Positions 28,953 through 39,501 of a DNA stretch of 64,000 nucleotides are shown here, in pieces. The stretch is taken from NCBI RefSeq assembly GCF_021462505.1, contig NZ_JAKEDV010000003.1, forward strand, positions 235,432-299,431. Direction: 5' to 3'. A program made the position numbers and the translations under genes. The DNA is from Thermus brockianus. Its GTDB lineage: Bacteria; Deinococcota; Deinococci; Deinococcales; Thermaceae. Positions within the stretch are counted from its first letter, which is position 1; each line of letters starts with the position of its first letter. The notes beneath the pieces were generated by a model. The model was not told where the DNA came from and made no database searches. It saw only the letters and a list, made by a program, of their open reading frames with translations.

Positions 28953-30389
28953 TTAGGCGGGAACCAGCTCTTCGCCCTTCACCACGGGGAAGCCCGCCTC
29001 CTGCCAGGCCCTAATCCCCCCGGTGAGGTTCAGGGCGTTTTGGAAGCCGTGGGCGAGGAGGGCGGAGATGGCGGTGCTAGAGCGGTCCCCGCCCACGCAG
29101 TGGACGATGAGGGGCTTGTCCTTGGGAAGCTTGTCCAGGTGGGCCAGGATGCGGCCCGCATGGATGTTAAGGGCCCCCGGGATGTGCCCCGCCAGGTACT
29201 CGTCCCGTCCCCGCACGTCCAAGACCACCGCCTCCCCCCGCTCCCAAAGGGCCTTGGCCTCCTTGGCGGTCACCTGGGGCACGGTTTCCAGCTCGCCCTC
29301 GGCGTAGCCCTGGAGGGCCGGGATATACCCCACCACCTCGTCCAGCCCGATGCGGATGAGGGCCCGGGTGAGGGCCTCCACCTCGGAGGGGTGGGCGAGG
29401 AGGATGAGGGGCCGGTCGTAAGGGAGAAGCCAGCCCGCCCAGGTGGCGAAGTTCTTCCCGGCGGGGATGTTAATGGCCCCTTTGAGGTGCCCCCCGGCGA
29501 AGGCGAACTTGTCCCGGGTGTCCACCAGGATGGCCCCTTCCCCAAGCCAGCGGAGGAACTGGGCCTGGGTGAGGCGGCCCGGGTGGGGCACGCCGCCCAG
29601 GATGGGCATCCCATCCCGGTTCAGCCGCTTCATCTCCTTGAAGTAGGTGGGGGCCTCCGGTTGCCCCTGGAGGAGGGCCCTTACGAAGCCCTCCTCATCG
29701 CCTCGTTCCAGGTACTCCGCCCACCAGGCGTGGCGGCGCTCGTAGCCCACGGTGGTGGCGGGGAGGGCCCCTAAGGCCTTGCCGCACGCCGACCCTGCCC
29801 CGTGGCCGGGCCAGACCTGCACGTGGTCGGGGAGGGTGAGAAACTTCTCCTTAAGGCTTTGGTACATGCGCCGGGCCCCGGGTTCCGCCGTGCCCTTGAA
29901 CCCGGCCGCTTCCTCCAAGAGGTCGGGCCGGCCCACATCCCCCACGAAGACGAAGTCCCCGGTGAGGAAGAGGAGGGGCTCGTCCGTCACCGCCCCGTCC
30001 GCCACCAGGAAGGAGAGGTGCTCGGGGGTGTGGCCGGGGGTATGCACCGCCTGGACCCGGATGTTGCCCACCTTGAACGTGTCCCCGTCCTTGAGGAGGA
30101 CATGGGCGAAGCCCTCCAGGCCCCGGTACTTCCAGTTCTCGTCCCCCTCATCGGAGAGGTACAAGGTGGCCCCGGTGGCCTTGGCGAGCTCCCGGGCCCC
30201 GGAGAGGTAGTCGGCGTGGATGTGGGTTTCGGCGATGGCGGTGATGCGCAGGCCCAGGCTCTGGGCAAGCTCCAGATAGGTGTCCACGTCCCGCTTGGGG
30301 TCCACCACCAGGGCTTCCCCGGTGGCGGCACACCCGATGAGGTAGCTCATCTGGGCCAAACCTTCCTCGTAGATTTGCCGGAAGACCAT
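28953..30389 (-). CDS. Persulfide dioxygenase (metallo-beta-lactamase) fused to two rhodanese domains
   Basis: 478 residues. The N-terminal MBL domain (1-245) has the ETHE1-like motif ETHIHADYLSG and further ligands in HTPGHTPEHLS and LTGDFVFVGDVGRPD. A first rhodanese domain (270-360) lacks an active Cys (LILLAHPSE in its place), the second (375-478) has HCVGGDRSS. The family oxidises glutathione or similar persulfides to sulfite, which the neighbouring exporter can remove. It heads the minus-strand operon under a CsoR/CstR-like box. Confidence 0.9.
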   Translation of the reverse strand: MVFRQIYEEGLAQMSYLIGCAATGEALVVDPKRDVDTYLELAQSLGLRITAIAETHIHADYLSGARELAKATGATLYLSDEGDENWKYRGLEGFAHVLLKDGDTFKVGNIRVQAVHTPGHTPEHLSFLVADGAVTDEPLLFLTGDFVFVGDVGRPDLLEEAAGFKGTAEPGARRMYQSLKEKFLTLPDHVQVWPGHGAGSACGKALGALPATTVGYERRHAWWAEYLERGDEEGFVRALLQGQPEAPTYFKEMKRLNRDGMPILGGVPHPGRLTQAQFLRWLGEGAILVDTRDKFAFAGGHLKGAINIPAGKNFATWAGWLLPYDRPLILLAHPSEVEALTRALIRIGLDEVVGYIPALQGYAEGELETVPQVTAKEAKALWERGEAVVLDVRGRDEYLAGHIPGALNIHAGRILAHLDKLPKDKPLIVHCVGGDRSSTAISALLAHGFQNALNLTGGIRAWQEAGFPVVKGEELVPA

Positions 30390-30429
30390 GGGTTTACCTC
30401 CTTGCCGGGACCTTTGTCCCCATGTCCCG

Positions 30430-30459
30430 AAAATACCCTATGGGGGTAATAGGTGTCAA
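30430..30459 (-). promoter_or_regulatory. Promoter with CsoR/CstR-like operator for the persulfide operon
   Basis: On the minus strand TTGACA (30459-30454) is separated by 18 bp from TATTTT (30435-30430). The spacer and -10 carry TACCCTATGGGGGTA (30434-30448), which matches the CsoR/CstR pattern of C-rich and G-rich arms between TA ends. Confidence 0.7.
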
Positions 30460-30525
30460 GCCCGAGCAACGTAAGCTCCCTCCCTATGAAGGTGGCCCAT
30501 CATCTGCTATATTCGTCAAAGGACG

Positions 30526-30541
30526 TACCCCTACGGGGGTA
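30526..30541 (+). promoter_or_regulatory. Second CsoR/CstR-like operator
   Basis: TACCCCTACGGGGGTA is a near-perfect inverted repeat 20 nt before the ATG at 30562. TATATT at 30508-30513 is a possible -10 of the plus-strand promoter, which would place the box just after the transcription start. Confidence 0.65.
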
Positions 30542-30561
30542 TCCAAACGAAGGAGGAAGCG

Positions 30562-31251
30562 ATGCCATTGCTGGGACCAAAGGAACAAGAGATCGTGCGC
30601 GAGCGGCTTTCCAACCTTACCCGGGACGTGGAGATGGTGCTTTTCACCGACTCCTCTACCCTCATCGCCCCGGGCAAGGAGCCCTGCCTCTACTGCAAGG
30701 AAACCAAGCAGCTTCTGGAGGAGCTTTCCGCTCTTTCCGACAAGCTCCACCTGGTGGTCTACGACCTCGCCACCCCCGAGGGGCGGGAGAAGGCCGAGGC
30801 GTACAAGGTGGAGGCGGCCCCCACTTTGATCCTCCGGGAAAAGGGCTCGGAGGCCATCAACCTGCGCTACCGGGGTATCCCGGCGGGCTACGAGTTCGCA
30901 AGCCTCCTCGAGGACCTGGAGATGCTGGGGCGCGACGGGCACGGCCTTCCGGAGAACGTGGTCCAGGAGCTGAATAACCTTCCCGAGGAGGTGAAGCTCC
31001 AGGTCTTCGTCACCCCCACCTGCCCCTACTGCCCGCAGGCGGTGCGCACCGCCCACCGCATGGCCTACGCCTCCCCCAAGGTCTGGGGCGAGATGATTGA
31101 GGCCAACGAGTTCCCCGAGCTCTCGGGCCGCTACCACATCCACGGGGTGCCCGACACCATCATCAACGAGGGCAAGGAGCGGGTGCTCGGGGCCCAGCCC
31201 CTTTCCCAGTTCCTCCAGGCCATCCGCAAGGCCGTGGGGGTCCAGGCCTAA
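30562..31251 (+). CDS. Protein disulfide oxidoreductase-like protein with two thioredoxin folds
   Basis: 229 residues, cytosolic. Two thioredoxin/glutaredoxin units, each with a CxxC: EPCLYCKET near residue 37 and PTCPYCPQA near residue 155. This is the build of the PDO proteins of thermophiles, which reduce or form disulfides. AAGGAGGAAGCG precedes the ATG. Its promoter region carries a CsoR/CstR-like box shared with the divergent persulfide operon, suggesting a role in persulfide stress. Confidence 0.88.
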   Translation: MPLLGPKEQEIVRERLSNLTRDVEMVLFTDSSTLIAPGKEPCLYCKETKQLLEELSALSDKLHLVVYDLATPEGREKAEAYKVEAAPTLILREKGSEAINLRYRGIPAGYEFASLLEDLEMLGRDGHGLPENVVQELNNLPEEVKLQVFVTPTCPYCPQAVRTAHRMAYASPKVWGEMIEANEFPELSGRYHIHGVPDTIINEGKERVLGAQPLSQFLQAIRKAVGVQA

Positions 31252-31252
31252 G

Positions 31253-31624
31253 ATGACCCGCCGCGCCCTTCTTGCCCTTCTTCCCCTTCTCCTCTTCGCC
31301 TGCGGGCCCAAGGGGAGCTACCAGAACGTGGGCCCGGAGGAGCTTTACCGGGCCTTGGGCTCGGGGGCCTATGTGGTGGACGTGCGCACGCCCCAGGAGT
31401 TCGCCCAGGGGCACGTGCCCGGGGCCATCAACCTCCCCGTGGAGGAGGTGGTCCGCTGGGCGGACACCCTTCCCAAGGACAAGCCCGTCTACCTCTACTG
31501 CCGTAGCGGCAACCGGAGCCGCCAGGCGGCGGCGTACCTGAAGGGGAAGGGCTACACCAACCTCTACAACGTGGAGGGGGGCGTGTTGGCCATAGAGCGC
31601 GCCGGCTACCCCCTGGTCCGCTGA
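31253..31624 (+). CDS. Rhodanese-domain lipoprotein
   Basis: 123 residues. N-terminal lipoprotein signal (ALLPLLLFAC; Cys about 17) and one rhodanese domain with active loop YCRSGNRSRQ. It lies outside the cytoplasmic membrane, unlike the tandem rhodanese across the promoter. It starts 1 bp after the preceding stop and overlaps the next ATG (TGATG). Confidence 0.88.
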   Translation: MTRRALLALLPLLLFACGPKGSYQNVGPEELYRALGSGAYVVDVRTPQEFAQGHVPGAINLPVEEVVRWADTLPKDKPVYLYCRSGNRSRQAAAYLKGKGYTNLYNVEGGVLAIERAGYPLVR

Positions 31625-32415
31625 TGGACGCCCTGCAGCTTGGCCCTTTCGCCATCCCCTGGGCCCGGGTCCAGGTGGCCCTGGCCCTCTTGGCGGGGGT
31701 GGTGGCGGCGGAGGTCCTGGCCCGCGGGGTGGACAAGCGGCTTGCCCCTTGGGCGTACAACGCCATCCTGGTAGGGCTTTTGGGGGCGCGGCTTGGGTTT
31801 GTCCTGGAGAACGTTTCGGTTTACGCCCGCGACCCCCTTTCCGTCCTCTACGTCTGGCAAGGGGGGTTTGACCCCCTTTGGGGTATCCTGGGTTCGGGAG
31901 GGTACACGCTCATGGTCTTGCCCAAGCACCTTTGGCGCTACGCCCTCGTGCCCGCCTTGGCGGCAGGCCTCGTGGTGGGCCTTTTCCTCACCCGGGGAGG
32001 GACAAGGCAGGAGGCCACGCTCCCTTCCCTTCCCCTCACCACCTTGGGGGGCACCCCGGTGAACCTCCAGGACTTTCGGGGAAAACCCCTGGTCCTGAAC
32101 GCCTGGGCCACCTGGTGCCCCCCTTGCCGCCGCGAGCTTCCCATGATGATGCGCCTGGCCCAGGAAAACCCGGAGGTGCGCTTCGCCTTCGTGAGCCAAG
32201 GGGAGGGCCCGGCGGTGGTGCGCTCGTTTTTGGAGGAAGAGGGCCTGACGGCGGACTGGGTCTTGCTGGACCCGGAAACCCGGCTCTCCCAGGCCCTGGG
32301 GGTGCAGGGCCTACCCACCACCTTCTTCTTTGACCGGGAGGGGCGGCTCGTGGCCCGGCACCTGGGGGAGCTTTCCGAGGCGGTGCTTTTGGGTTACCTG
32401 CGGGTCCTGCGCTAG
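31624..32415 (+). CDS. Lgt-like membrane domain fused to TlpA/ResA-type thioredoxin
   Basis: 263 residues. Residues 1-125 form several membrane helices whose pattern (PWARVQVALALLAG, GARLGFVLEN, DPLSVLYVWQGGFDP) recalls the core of prolipoprotein diacylglyceryl transferase, but the domain is truncated and the catalytic part is missing. Residues 130-263 are a TlpA-like thioredoxin with WATWCPPCRREL and the cis-Pro loop GLPTTFFF. It probably reduces extracytoplasmic disulfides or persulfides and may serve the upstream rhodanese lipoprotein. The stop shares CTAG with the convergent SpoVR gene. Confidence 0.82.
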   Translation: MDALQLGPFAIPWARVQVALALLAGVVAAEVLARGVDKRLAPWAYNAILVGLLGARLGFVLENVSVYARDPLSVLYVWQGGFDPLWGILGSGGYTLMVLPKHLWRYALVPALAAGLVVGLFLTRGGTRQEATLPSLPLTTLGGTPVNLQDFRGKPLVLNAWATWCPPCRRELPMMMRLAQENPEVRFAFVSQGEGPAVVRSFLEEEGLTADWVLLDPETRLSQALGVQGLPTTFFFDREGRLVARHLGELSEAVLLGYLRVLR

Positions 32416-33785
32416 GCCCCGGCGGAGAGGAGCCGTTCCTTTCCCCCCACCACGGTCTTGAGGTGCACGGGCCGGCCCCAGAGGCGGTGCAGGTTCTCTA
32501 GCACCGCCTGCGTCTTTTTCAGGTCCAGCTCCACCCCTTCGTAGGCGTGGACCAAAAGGAGCTCGCCCCGGTTCTGGTAGTTGGCGTCCCATAGCTCCAC
32601 GATGGGGTAGCCGGCGTTGGTGAGGCGGAAGAGGAGGGCCTTTTTGGCCTGGAGGAACCCTTCCAGGTCCTGGGGTTCCAAAAGGCCCTGGCGCAGGGCG
32701 AACTCGGGGGTGAGGAACTCTTCCAGGAAGGGGAGGTCGGTGTAGATGGTGCGCACCTGGAAGAGCTTCTTTCTCCCTTCCCCGGTGGGCCTCTCGTAGC
32801 GGAGCTTTTCCCCTAGGGGCAGGGCCTCGTACTCCGGGCCAAACCGCCCCTTGTCCCAGCGCTCCTCCACCTCCTGGAGGAGGTGGTAGCCCAGGCGGTA
32901 GGGGTTGAGCCCGTGGGGGGCGAGGAGGCCCGCCTGAAGCTCAGCGAACTCCAAGGCCTCCTCGGGGGTGAGGAGGGGGAGGAGGATCTGGGTGTGCCAG
33001 TAGGTGGCCCAGCCCTCGTTGAGGATTTTCGTGGCGGCCTGGGGGGCGTAGTAGAGGCTTTCTTCCCGGATGATTTCCAGGATGCTCTTCTGCCACGGGG
33101 CCAGGGGGGCGTGCTGGGCCAGGAAGCCCAGGATGTCCCGGGTGGGCCTTGAGGGGAGGGGCTTGGGGTTCGCGCCTTCCTCCGCCTCCTTGGGGAACCC
33201 GGGGGGCGGGTTGACGAAAGGGTCCAGGTAGGGGCGCACCCTAAGCCGCTCTTGGGGCTTTTCCTCCTCGGTCCCTTCCGGCCTTTGGATGTAGGGGGTG
33301 TGGGGGTCTATCAGGTTCTCCAGGGAGAGGGCCAGGTCCAAGAACTCCTCCACCGCCCTGGCCCCGTGCCGTTCCATGGCCCTTTCCACGTAGGCGGCGT
33401 GGTGGGCCATCTCGTCCAGCATGTCCTTGGGGATGGGCTTGAAGGCCAGGTTGTGGTGGAAGAAGTCGGCGTGGGCGTAGACGTGGGCCATGACCAGCTT
33501 CTGGGCGAGGAGGGTGTTTCCCTTCAGGAGGTAGGCCTGCACGGGATGGGTGTTCACCACGAGCTCGTAAATCCGCCCAAGGCCGTAGCGGTAGGTTTCC
33601 CGGTAGCGGAGGTACTCGCTCCCCCACCGCCAGTGAGGGTAGCGGCGGGGAAAGCCCCCGTAGGCGGCCAGCATGGCCATCTCCTCGGGGGTGACCTCCT
33701 CAAAGAGGACAGGAGGGAAGGAAAGCCCTAGGGCTTCCGCCCTTTCCCGGAGGCGCTCGGCCCAGTAGCGAAGCTCCTTCTCCAC
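32412..33785 (-). CDS. SpoVR family protein
   Basis: 457 residues. SpoVR/YcgB family, with characteristic segments VYAHADFFHHNLAF and LNEGWATYWH. Molecular function is unknown; in many non-sporulating bacteria it is co-encoded with PrkA and a DUF444 protein and responds to starvation stress. It begins 1 bp after the DUF444 gene. Confidence 0.92.
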   Translation of the reverse strand: MEKELRYWAERLRERAEALGLSFPPVLFEEVTPEEMAMLAAYGGFPRRYPHWRWGSEYLRYRETYRYGLGRIYELVVNTHPVQAYLLKGNTLLAQKLVMAHVYAHADFFHHNLAFKPIPKDMLDEMAHHAAYVERAMERHGARAVEEFLDLALSLENLIDPHTPYIQRPEGTEEEKPQERLRVRPYLDPFVNPPPGFPKEAEEGANPKPLPSRPTRDILGFLAQHAPLAPWQKSILEIIREESLYYAPQAATKILNEGWATYWHTQILLPLLTPEEALEFAELQAGLLAPHGLNPYRLGYHLLQEVEERWDKGRFGPEYEALPLGEKLRYERPTGEGRKKLFQVRTIYTDLPFLEEFLTPEFALRQGLLEPQDLEGFLQAKKALLFRLTNAGYPIVELWDANYQNRGELLLVHAYEGVELDLKKTQAVLENLHRLWGRPVHLKTVVGGKERLLSAGA

Positions 33786-33786
33786 G

Positions 33787-34844
33787 CTACCCTCCCAATA
33801 GGCGCCTGAGGGCTTGGGGGAGGTCTTCCCGGCCCCGCACCTCGGCGGTGGCGAGGCCTTCCTGGCCCGCCAAGGCCTCCCGCACCTCCTCGAGGAAGCG
33901 GCCCTGGCCGTAGGGGCCCTCCACCTGGGCGTAGCCGTAGAGGGCGAGGGAGGGGAGGAGGCGCTTTAGGGCCTCGAGGGCGATGGGGGTATCCCCCTGC
34001 CAGTTCTCCCCGTCGGAGAAGTGGTAGAGGTAGCGGTTGTAGAAGGCCGGGGGGTAGGCCTTGAGGATCTCCTCCGCCAGGAGGAGGGCGCTGGAAAGCC
34101 GCGTGCCCCCGCCCTCCCGGGCGCGGAAGAACTCCTCCTCGGAAACCTCCCACGCCTCGGCATCGTGGAGGAGGTAGCGCCTTTCCAGGCGGGGGAAGTG
34201 GCGCTTGATCCAGAGGGTGATCCAGAAGGAGAGGGTCTTCACCAGCCTTAACTCCTCCTCCCGCATGCTCCCCGAGACGTCCAAGGCGAAGAGGACCACC
34301 GCCTGGGCGTGGGGCTTGGGTTGGTTCTTGGGGGCCTTGTAGCGGAGGTCCTCCTTCTCGGGCACCAGAAGGGGGTTTTCCGGGCGGTACTCCCCGGTGA
34401 GGAGGGCCCGCCGGAGGCTTTCCTTCAGGGTGCGGCGCACGTGGCGAAGCCCCCGTGGGCCCTTACGGGCGATGGTGGTGTAGCGGAAGGCCTCCTCCGT
34501 GACCTCCCCCTCTCCCTTGGGCAGGAGGCGGGGCAGGCGCAGGGCCTCCCCCATGAGGTCCAAAAACTCCTCCAGCTCCAGCTCGGCCACGGGGATGTGC
34601 CCCCCGGGCCCCAACGCCTCCTCCCCCGGGCCCCCAAGGCCCAGGCCTTCCCCTACGGGCTCGCCGTGGACGATCTTGGGCAACTCCAGCTGGGGCAGAG
34701 GGATGGAGACGAGCCGCCCCTCCACCTGGCCGAAGAGCTCCTCCCGGGTCAGGAACTCCCGGGCCCGCTTCTTCACCTCGCCCCGGACGATCTCCTTGAA
34801 GCGCTCCAGGTCGCGGGCGATGGGCAGGAAGCCTTCCCCAGGGG

Positions 34845-34848
<4 letters not shown>
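33787..34848 (-). CDS. DUF444 (YeaH-like) protein with VWA domain
   Basis: 353 residues. The C-terminal half has a von Willebrand A MIDAS motif ([12 protein letters not shown]). The N-terminus matches DUF444 ([19 protein letters not shown]). It is the partner of the PrkA kinase in this conserved three-gene module. The ATG overlaps the prkA stop (ATGA). Confidence 0.92.
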
Positions 34849-36857
<2,009 letters not shown>

Positions 36858-36907
36858 GTGCGCCCTCCTTCATAGGGGCTTGGCGGGAGTTGTCATAGCT
36901 TGACCTC

Positions 36908-36916
36908 ATTGTACCA
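36908..36916 (-). promoter_or_regulatory. prkA: Extended -10 promoter of the prkA cluster
   Basis: Minus-strand TGGTACAAT places TACAAT at 36913-36908 with a TGN extension. No clear -35 is seen. It lies 51 nt before the ATG at 36857. The rest of 36858-37001 shows nothing else recognisable. Confidence 0.5.
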
Positions 36917-37001
36917 CGTTCCTGAGGGAAATTGTGGTGCGTGCCCTAGGCAAAAGCCCCGAAAGCCGGCAAAATGTTAGCTTGGTTCAAAGGCTGTCAG
37001 A

Positions 37002-37550
37002 TTAGGCTTCCCGCCAAAGCTGGTAAAACCCCCGGGCGTTGTGGAGGAAGTGGGCCAGGATGCCGGGGAGGAGGCTTCCCGTGAGGAGGTAGCTAAGGCC
37101 GAAGAGGAGCCCGGCCGCCCCCGTGTACAGGGGGTAGGCGAAGGCCCGCTTGGGGGCGGGGTGGAGGAGGGCGAAGAGGAAGGCCTGGAGGAAAAGGCCT
37201 CCTGGTCCCAGCCAAGAGATCAGGAGGCTTTGGAGGAGGCCCCGAAAAAAAATCTCCTCGGCTGTCCCAGAAAGAAAGGCTAGCAGGAGAAGAGCAGGTG
37301 GACCTAGTCCTGCCTGCCGCAGGGCTGCGCCCAGTTCGCGGTGGAGTCTTTCTACCTCCAAAAAGGAGGCGGGGAAGCCCTTTTGGAAAAGTATTTCCAA
37401 ATACCATAGCGAAAGTAGCAAAGCCACGGCTACCCATATGCCCTGTTCCGGTTGGGGTGTATTCAAGGGAAGTCCCAGTAAAAGCATGCCTGAAGTTCCG
37501 AGGAGAAGAAGCCCACCTTGTAGGGCAAACAGTAGCCCGAGGTTTCGCAT
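37002..37550 (-). CDS. CPBP-family intramembrane glutamic protease
   Basis: 182 residues, about five membrane helices. The CPBP motifs are present: GTAEEIFFRG (EExxxR), FALLHP and GILAHFLHN. Members cleave membrane proteins or process peptides. It starts 3 bp after the MBL hydrolase gene. Its 5' part and the upstream gene have visibly lower GC than their surroundings. Confidence 0.87.
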   Translation of the reverse strand: MRNLGLLFALQGGLLLLGTSGMLLLGLPLNTPQPEQGIWVAVALLLSLWYLEILFQKGFPASFLEVERLHRELGAALRQAGLGPPALLLLAFLSGTAEEIFFRGLLQSLLISWLGPGGLFLQAFLFALLHPAPKRAFAYPLYTGAAGLLFGLSYLLTGSLLPGILAHFLHNARGFYQLWREA

Positions 37551-37553
37551 GGA

Positions 37554-38309
37554 CTAATCTTCCTTCAGCAGAGCACGCACGAAGCGTAGGCGGCTCATTG
37601 TCCCCCCAGACAAAAGGGCCCAAGGGCTCTCTCCACCAAAGAGGCGGTCGCGGATTTCGGTGACATGAAAACCCTTCTGTTTTAGCTTAAGGGCCTGTTC
37701 GCGGGTTTTTTCTAGAAACTCCAATTTTGCTGCTAAGGCCTGGAGTGGATTTGCCACATCCCCGGCATGGGCGCAGAAGAAGCGCCGTGGTTTAAGCTCC
37801 ATCACCTTCCGCAGGCTTTGCATGAGGGCTTCTACATCAAAGCCGGGGGGAGCAACGTTGGCCCTCACCGAAAGAAAAAGATCGCCCCCAAAGACCAACC
37901 CTGCCTCTTCGTCGTATATGACCACATGGTCGGGCGAATGTCCTGGCGTGGGGAGGATGAAAAAAGAACCTACCCGCTCCGCAGCTTGGGCGCGTACGGG
38001 TTTCACCGTTCCCCATACCAGACGCCGGTATAGGGAGAGGGCAGGGGGATTTTGTAAAAGGTATGCTGCTTCTTTCCCGGTGAAAATAGGCAGGGAAAGG
38101 CGGGCTGCTCCCCCAGCATGGTCCTCATGGGTGTGGGTGATGAAAAGGGCTTCCGCACGACTTCTATAACGCAAGGTGCGAAGGGGGCCAGCGTCAATTT
38201 GGAATCCCTTGTATTGGTAAATATACACGCCAAAGTTTATCCACCAGGTAAGAGGTGTAACCAAAAAAAGACTTTCTACGCCATTGCCTAGGGGTTTCCA
38301 GTTCCGCAT
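37554..38309 (-). CDS. Metallo-beta-lactamase fold hydrolase
   Basis: 251 residues. THTHEDHAGG is the HxHxDH zinc motif; TPGHSPDHV and GGDLFL supply further ligands. Glyoxalase II-like or lactonase-like hydrolase; substrate unknown. Codon use has more A/T-ending codons than neighbours, so recent acquisition is possible. The -10 box TATACT (38321-38316) is 6 nt before the ATG, so the mRNA is probably leaderless. Confidence 0.85.
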   Translation of the reverse strand: MRNWKPLGNGVESLFLVTPLTWWINFGVYIYQYKGFQIDAGPLRTLRYRSRAEALFITHTHEDHAGGAARLSLPIFTGKEAAYLLQNPPALSLYRRLVWGTVKPVRAQAAERVGSFFILPTPGHSPDHVVIYDEEAGLVFGGDLFLSVRANVAPPGFDVEALMQSLRKVMELKPRRFFCAHAGDVANPLQALAAKLEFLEKTREQALKLKQKGFHVTEIRDRLFGGESPWALLSGGTMSRLRFVRALLKED

Positions 38310-38315
38310 GTATTT

Positions 38316-38321
38316 AGTATA
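38316..38321 (-). promoter_or_regulatory. -10 box of a leaderless MBL-hydrolase transcript
   Basis: TATACT on the minus strand is 6 nt upstream of the ATG at 38309, so transcription would start at or next to the start codon. No clear -35. Confidence 0.45.
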
Positions 38322-38350
38322 AAGTGAAAGACAAGTCTCATGGGCTTTGG

Positions 38351-39034
38351 CTAAACTTCCAGGATCTTCTTGGGGCGGAACGCTAAGGCGTCGGCGGAAA
38401 CCAAGTGGAGAGGAATCCCCTGGTATGCCCAGGGAAGCTTGCTAGGGTCCGCCCCATGAAGGTGGCCGTAGACGATGGCGTCCGGCTTGGCTTGGGCGGC
38501 GAGCTCCAGAAGCGGCGTGGCCTCCCCCCCGGGACCAAAAGGGGGAAAGTGGAAGGCCACCACCAGGTGCCGGTAGGGTTTGCCCTCGAGGTCCTTGAGG
38601 GAGAGCCTAAGCCTTTCCACCTCCCGGGCGAAGATCCTCTCGTCCTCTGGGCTTGGAGGCGGGTACTGCCAGCCCCGGGTCCCGGCCACCGCCACCCCCT
38701 CCAGGACCAGGGCATCGTTTTGCAGGGCGTACATCCCTTCAGGCAAGACAGCCCTTAGGCGGCTGATGGAGGGCCACCAGTAGTCATGGTTGCCCTTGAG
38801 GAGCACCTTTTTGCCCGGCAGAGCGGCGAGGTCCAAGAGGTCGGGAATGGCCTCGCCGAGGCGCATGGCCCAGGAGATGTCCCCCGGGATGAGGACCAGA
38901 TCCCCTTCCCCCACCACCTCCCGCCAGCCCCGGAAAAAGGCCTCCGGGTGCCCCTGCCAAGCGGGACCGAAGACGGTCATGGGCTTGGGGTGGACGCGGG
39001 AAAGGTGGGGGTCGGCGATGGCATAGACCCGCAT
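38351..39034 (-). CDS. Metallophosphoesterase (calcineurin-like)
   Basis: 227 residues. The five family motifs are present: IADPHLS, PGDISWAM, LKGNHDYWW, VAFHFP and YGHLHG. It hydrolyses phosphoesters with two metals; the substrate is unknown. It is divergent from recX with 23 bp between starts. Confidence 0.88.
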   Translation of the reverse strand: MRVYAIADPHLSRVHPKPMTVFGPAWQGHPEAFFRGWREVVGEGDLVLIPGDISWAMRLGEAIPDLLDLAALPGKKVLLKGNHDYWWPSISRLRAVLPEGMYALQNDALVLEGVAVAGTRGWQYPPPSPEDERIFAREVERLRLSLKDLEGKPYRHLVVAFHFPPFGPGGEATPLLELAAQAKPDAIVYGHLHGADPSKLPWAYQGIPLHLVSADALAFRPKKILEV

Positions 39035-39057
39035 GGGCCATAGCGTACCCTAAAGGG

Positions 39058-39492
39058 GTGGGGGAGTCGGAAGCCTTGGCCTATGCCCTCAGGCTCTTGG
39101 CCCGCCGGGGCCTGAGCCGGCGGCGCCTCCAAGAAAAGCTCCTCGCCCGCTTCCCCGAAGGGGAGGTGGAGGCGGCCTTGGCCCGGCTGGAGGAGTTAGG
39201 CTACCTGGATGACCGGGCCTTTGCGGAAACCTTCGTGGCCGCCCGGCGCAAGTTTGGCCCCGCCAAGCTCCGCCACCTGCTCCGGGCCCAGGGGGTGGCG
39301 GAGGAGGTGGTGGCGGAGGTGCTTGGGGGAATGGGGGAAGAAGAGGTCCTAGAGGCAGCCTTAAAGGCGCTTCGCCGCTACCCCCGCCGCCACGACCAGG
39401 CCAAGGCGGTGCGCTTCTTGCAAGGAAGGGGTTTCCCCCTTTCCGTGGCCCTCGAGGCCTACCGGCTTGTCAAGGAGGAGCAAAGGGGGTAA
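39058..39492 (+). CDS. recX: Regulatory protein RecX
   Basis: 144 residues, GTG start. Three-helix repeats typical of RecX: ALRLLARRGLSRRRLQEKL, LEELGYLDDRAFAETFV and FLQGRGFPLSVALEAYRLV. RecX binds RecA filaments and limits strand exchange. No Shine-Dalgarno is obvious, so leaderless translation is possible. Confidence 0.88.
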   Translation: MGESEALAYALRLLARRGLSRRRLQEKLLARFPEGEVEAALARLEELGYLDDRAFAETFVAARRKFGPAKLRHLLRAQGVAEEVVAEVLGGMGEEEVLEAALKALRRYPRRHDQAKAVRFLQGRGFPLSVALEAYRLVKEEQRG

Positions 39493-39501
39493 AAAGAGCC
39501 C

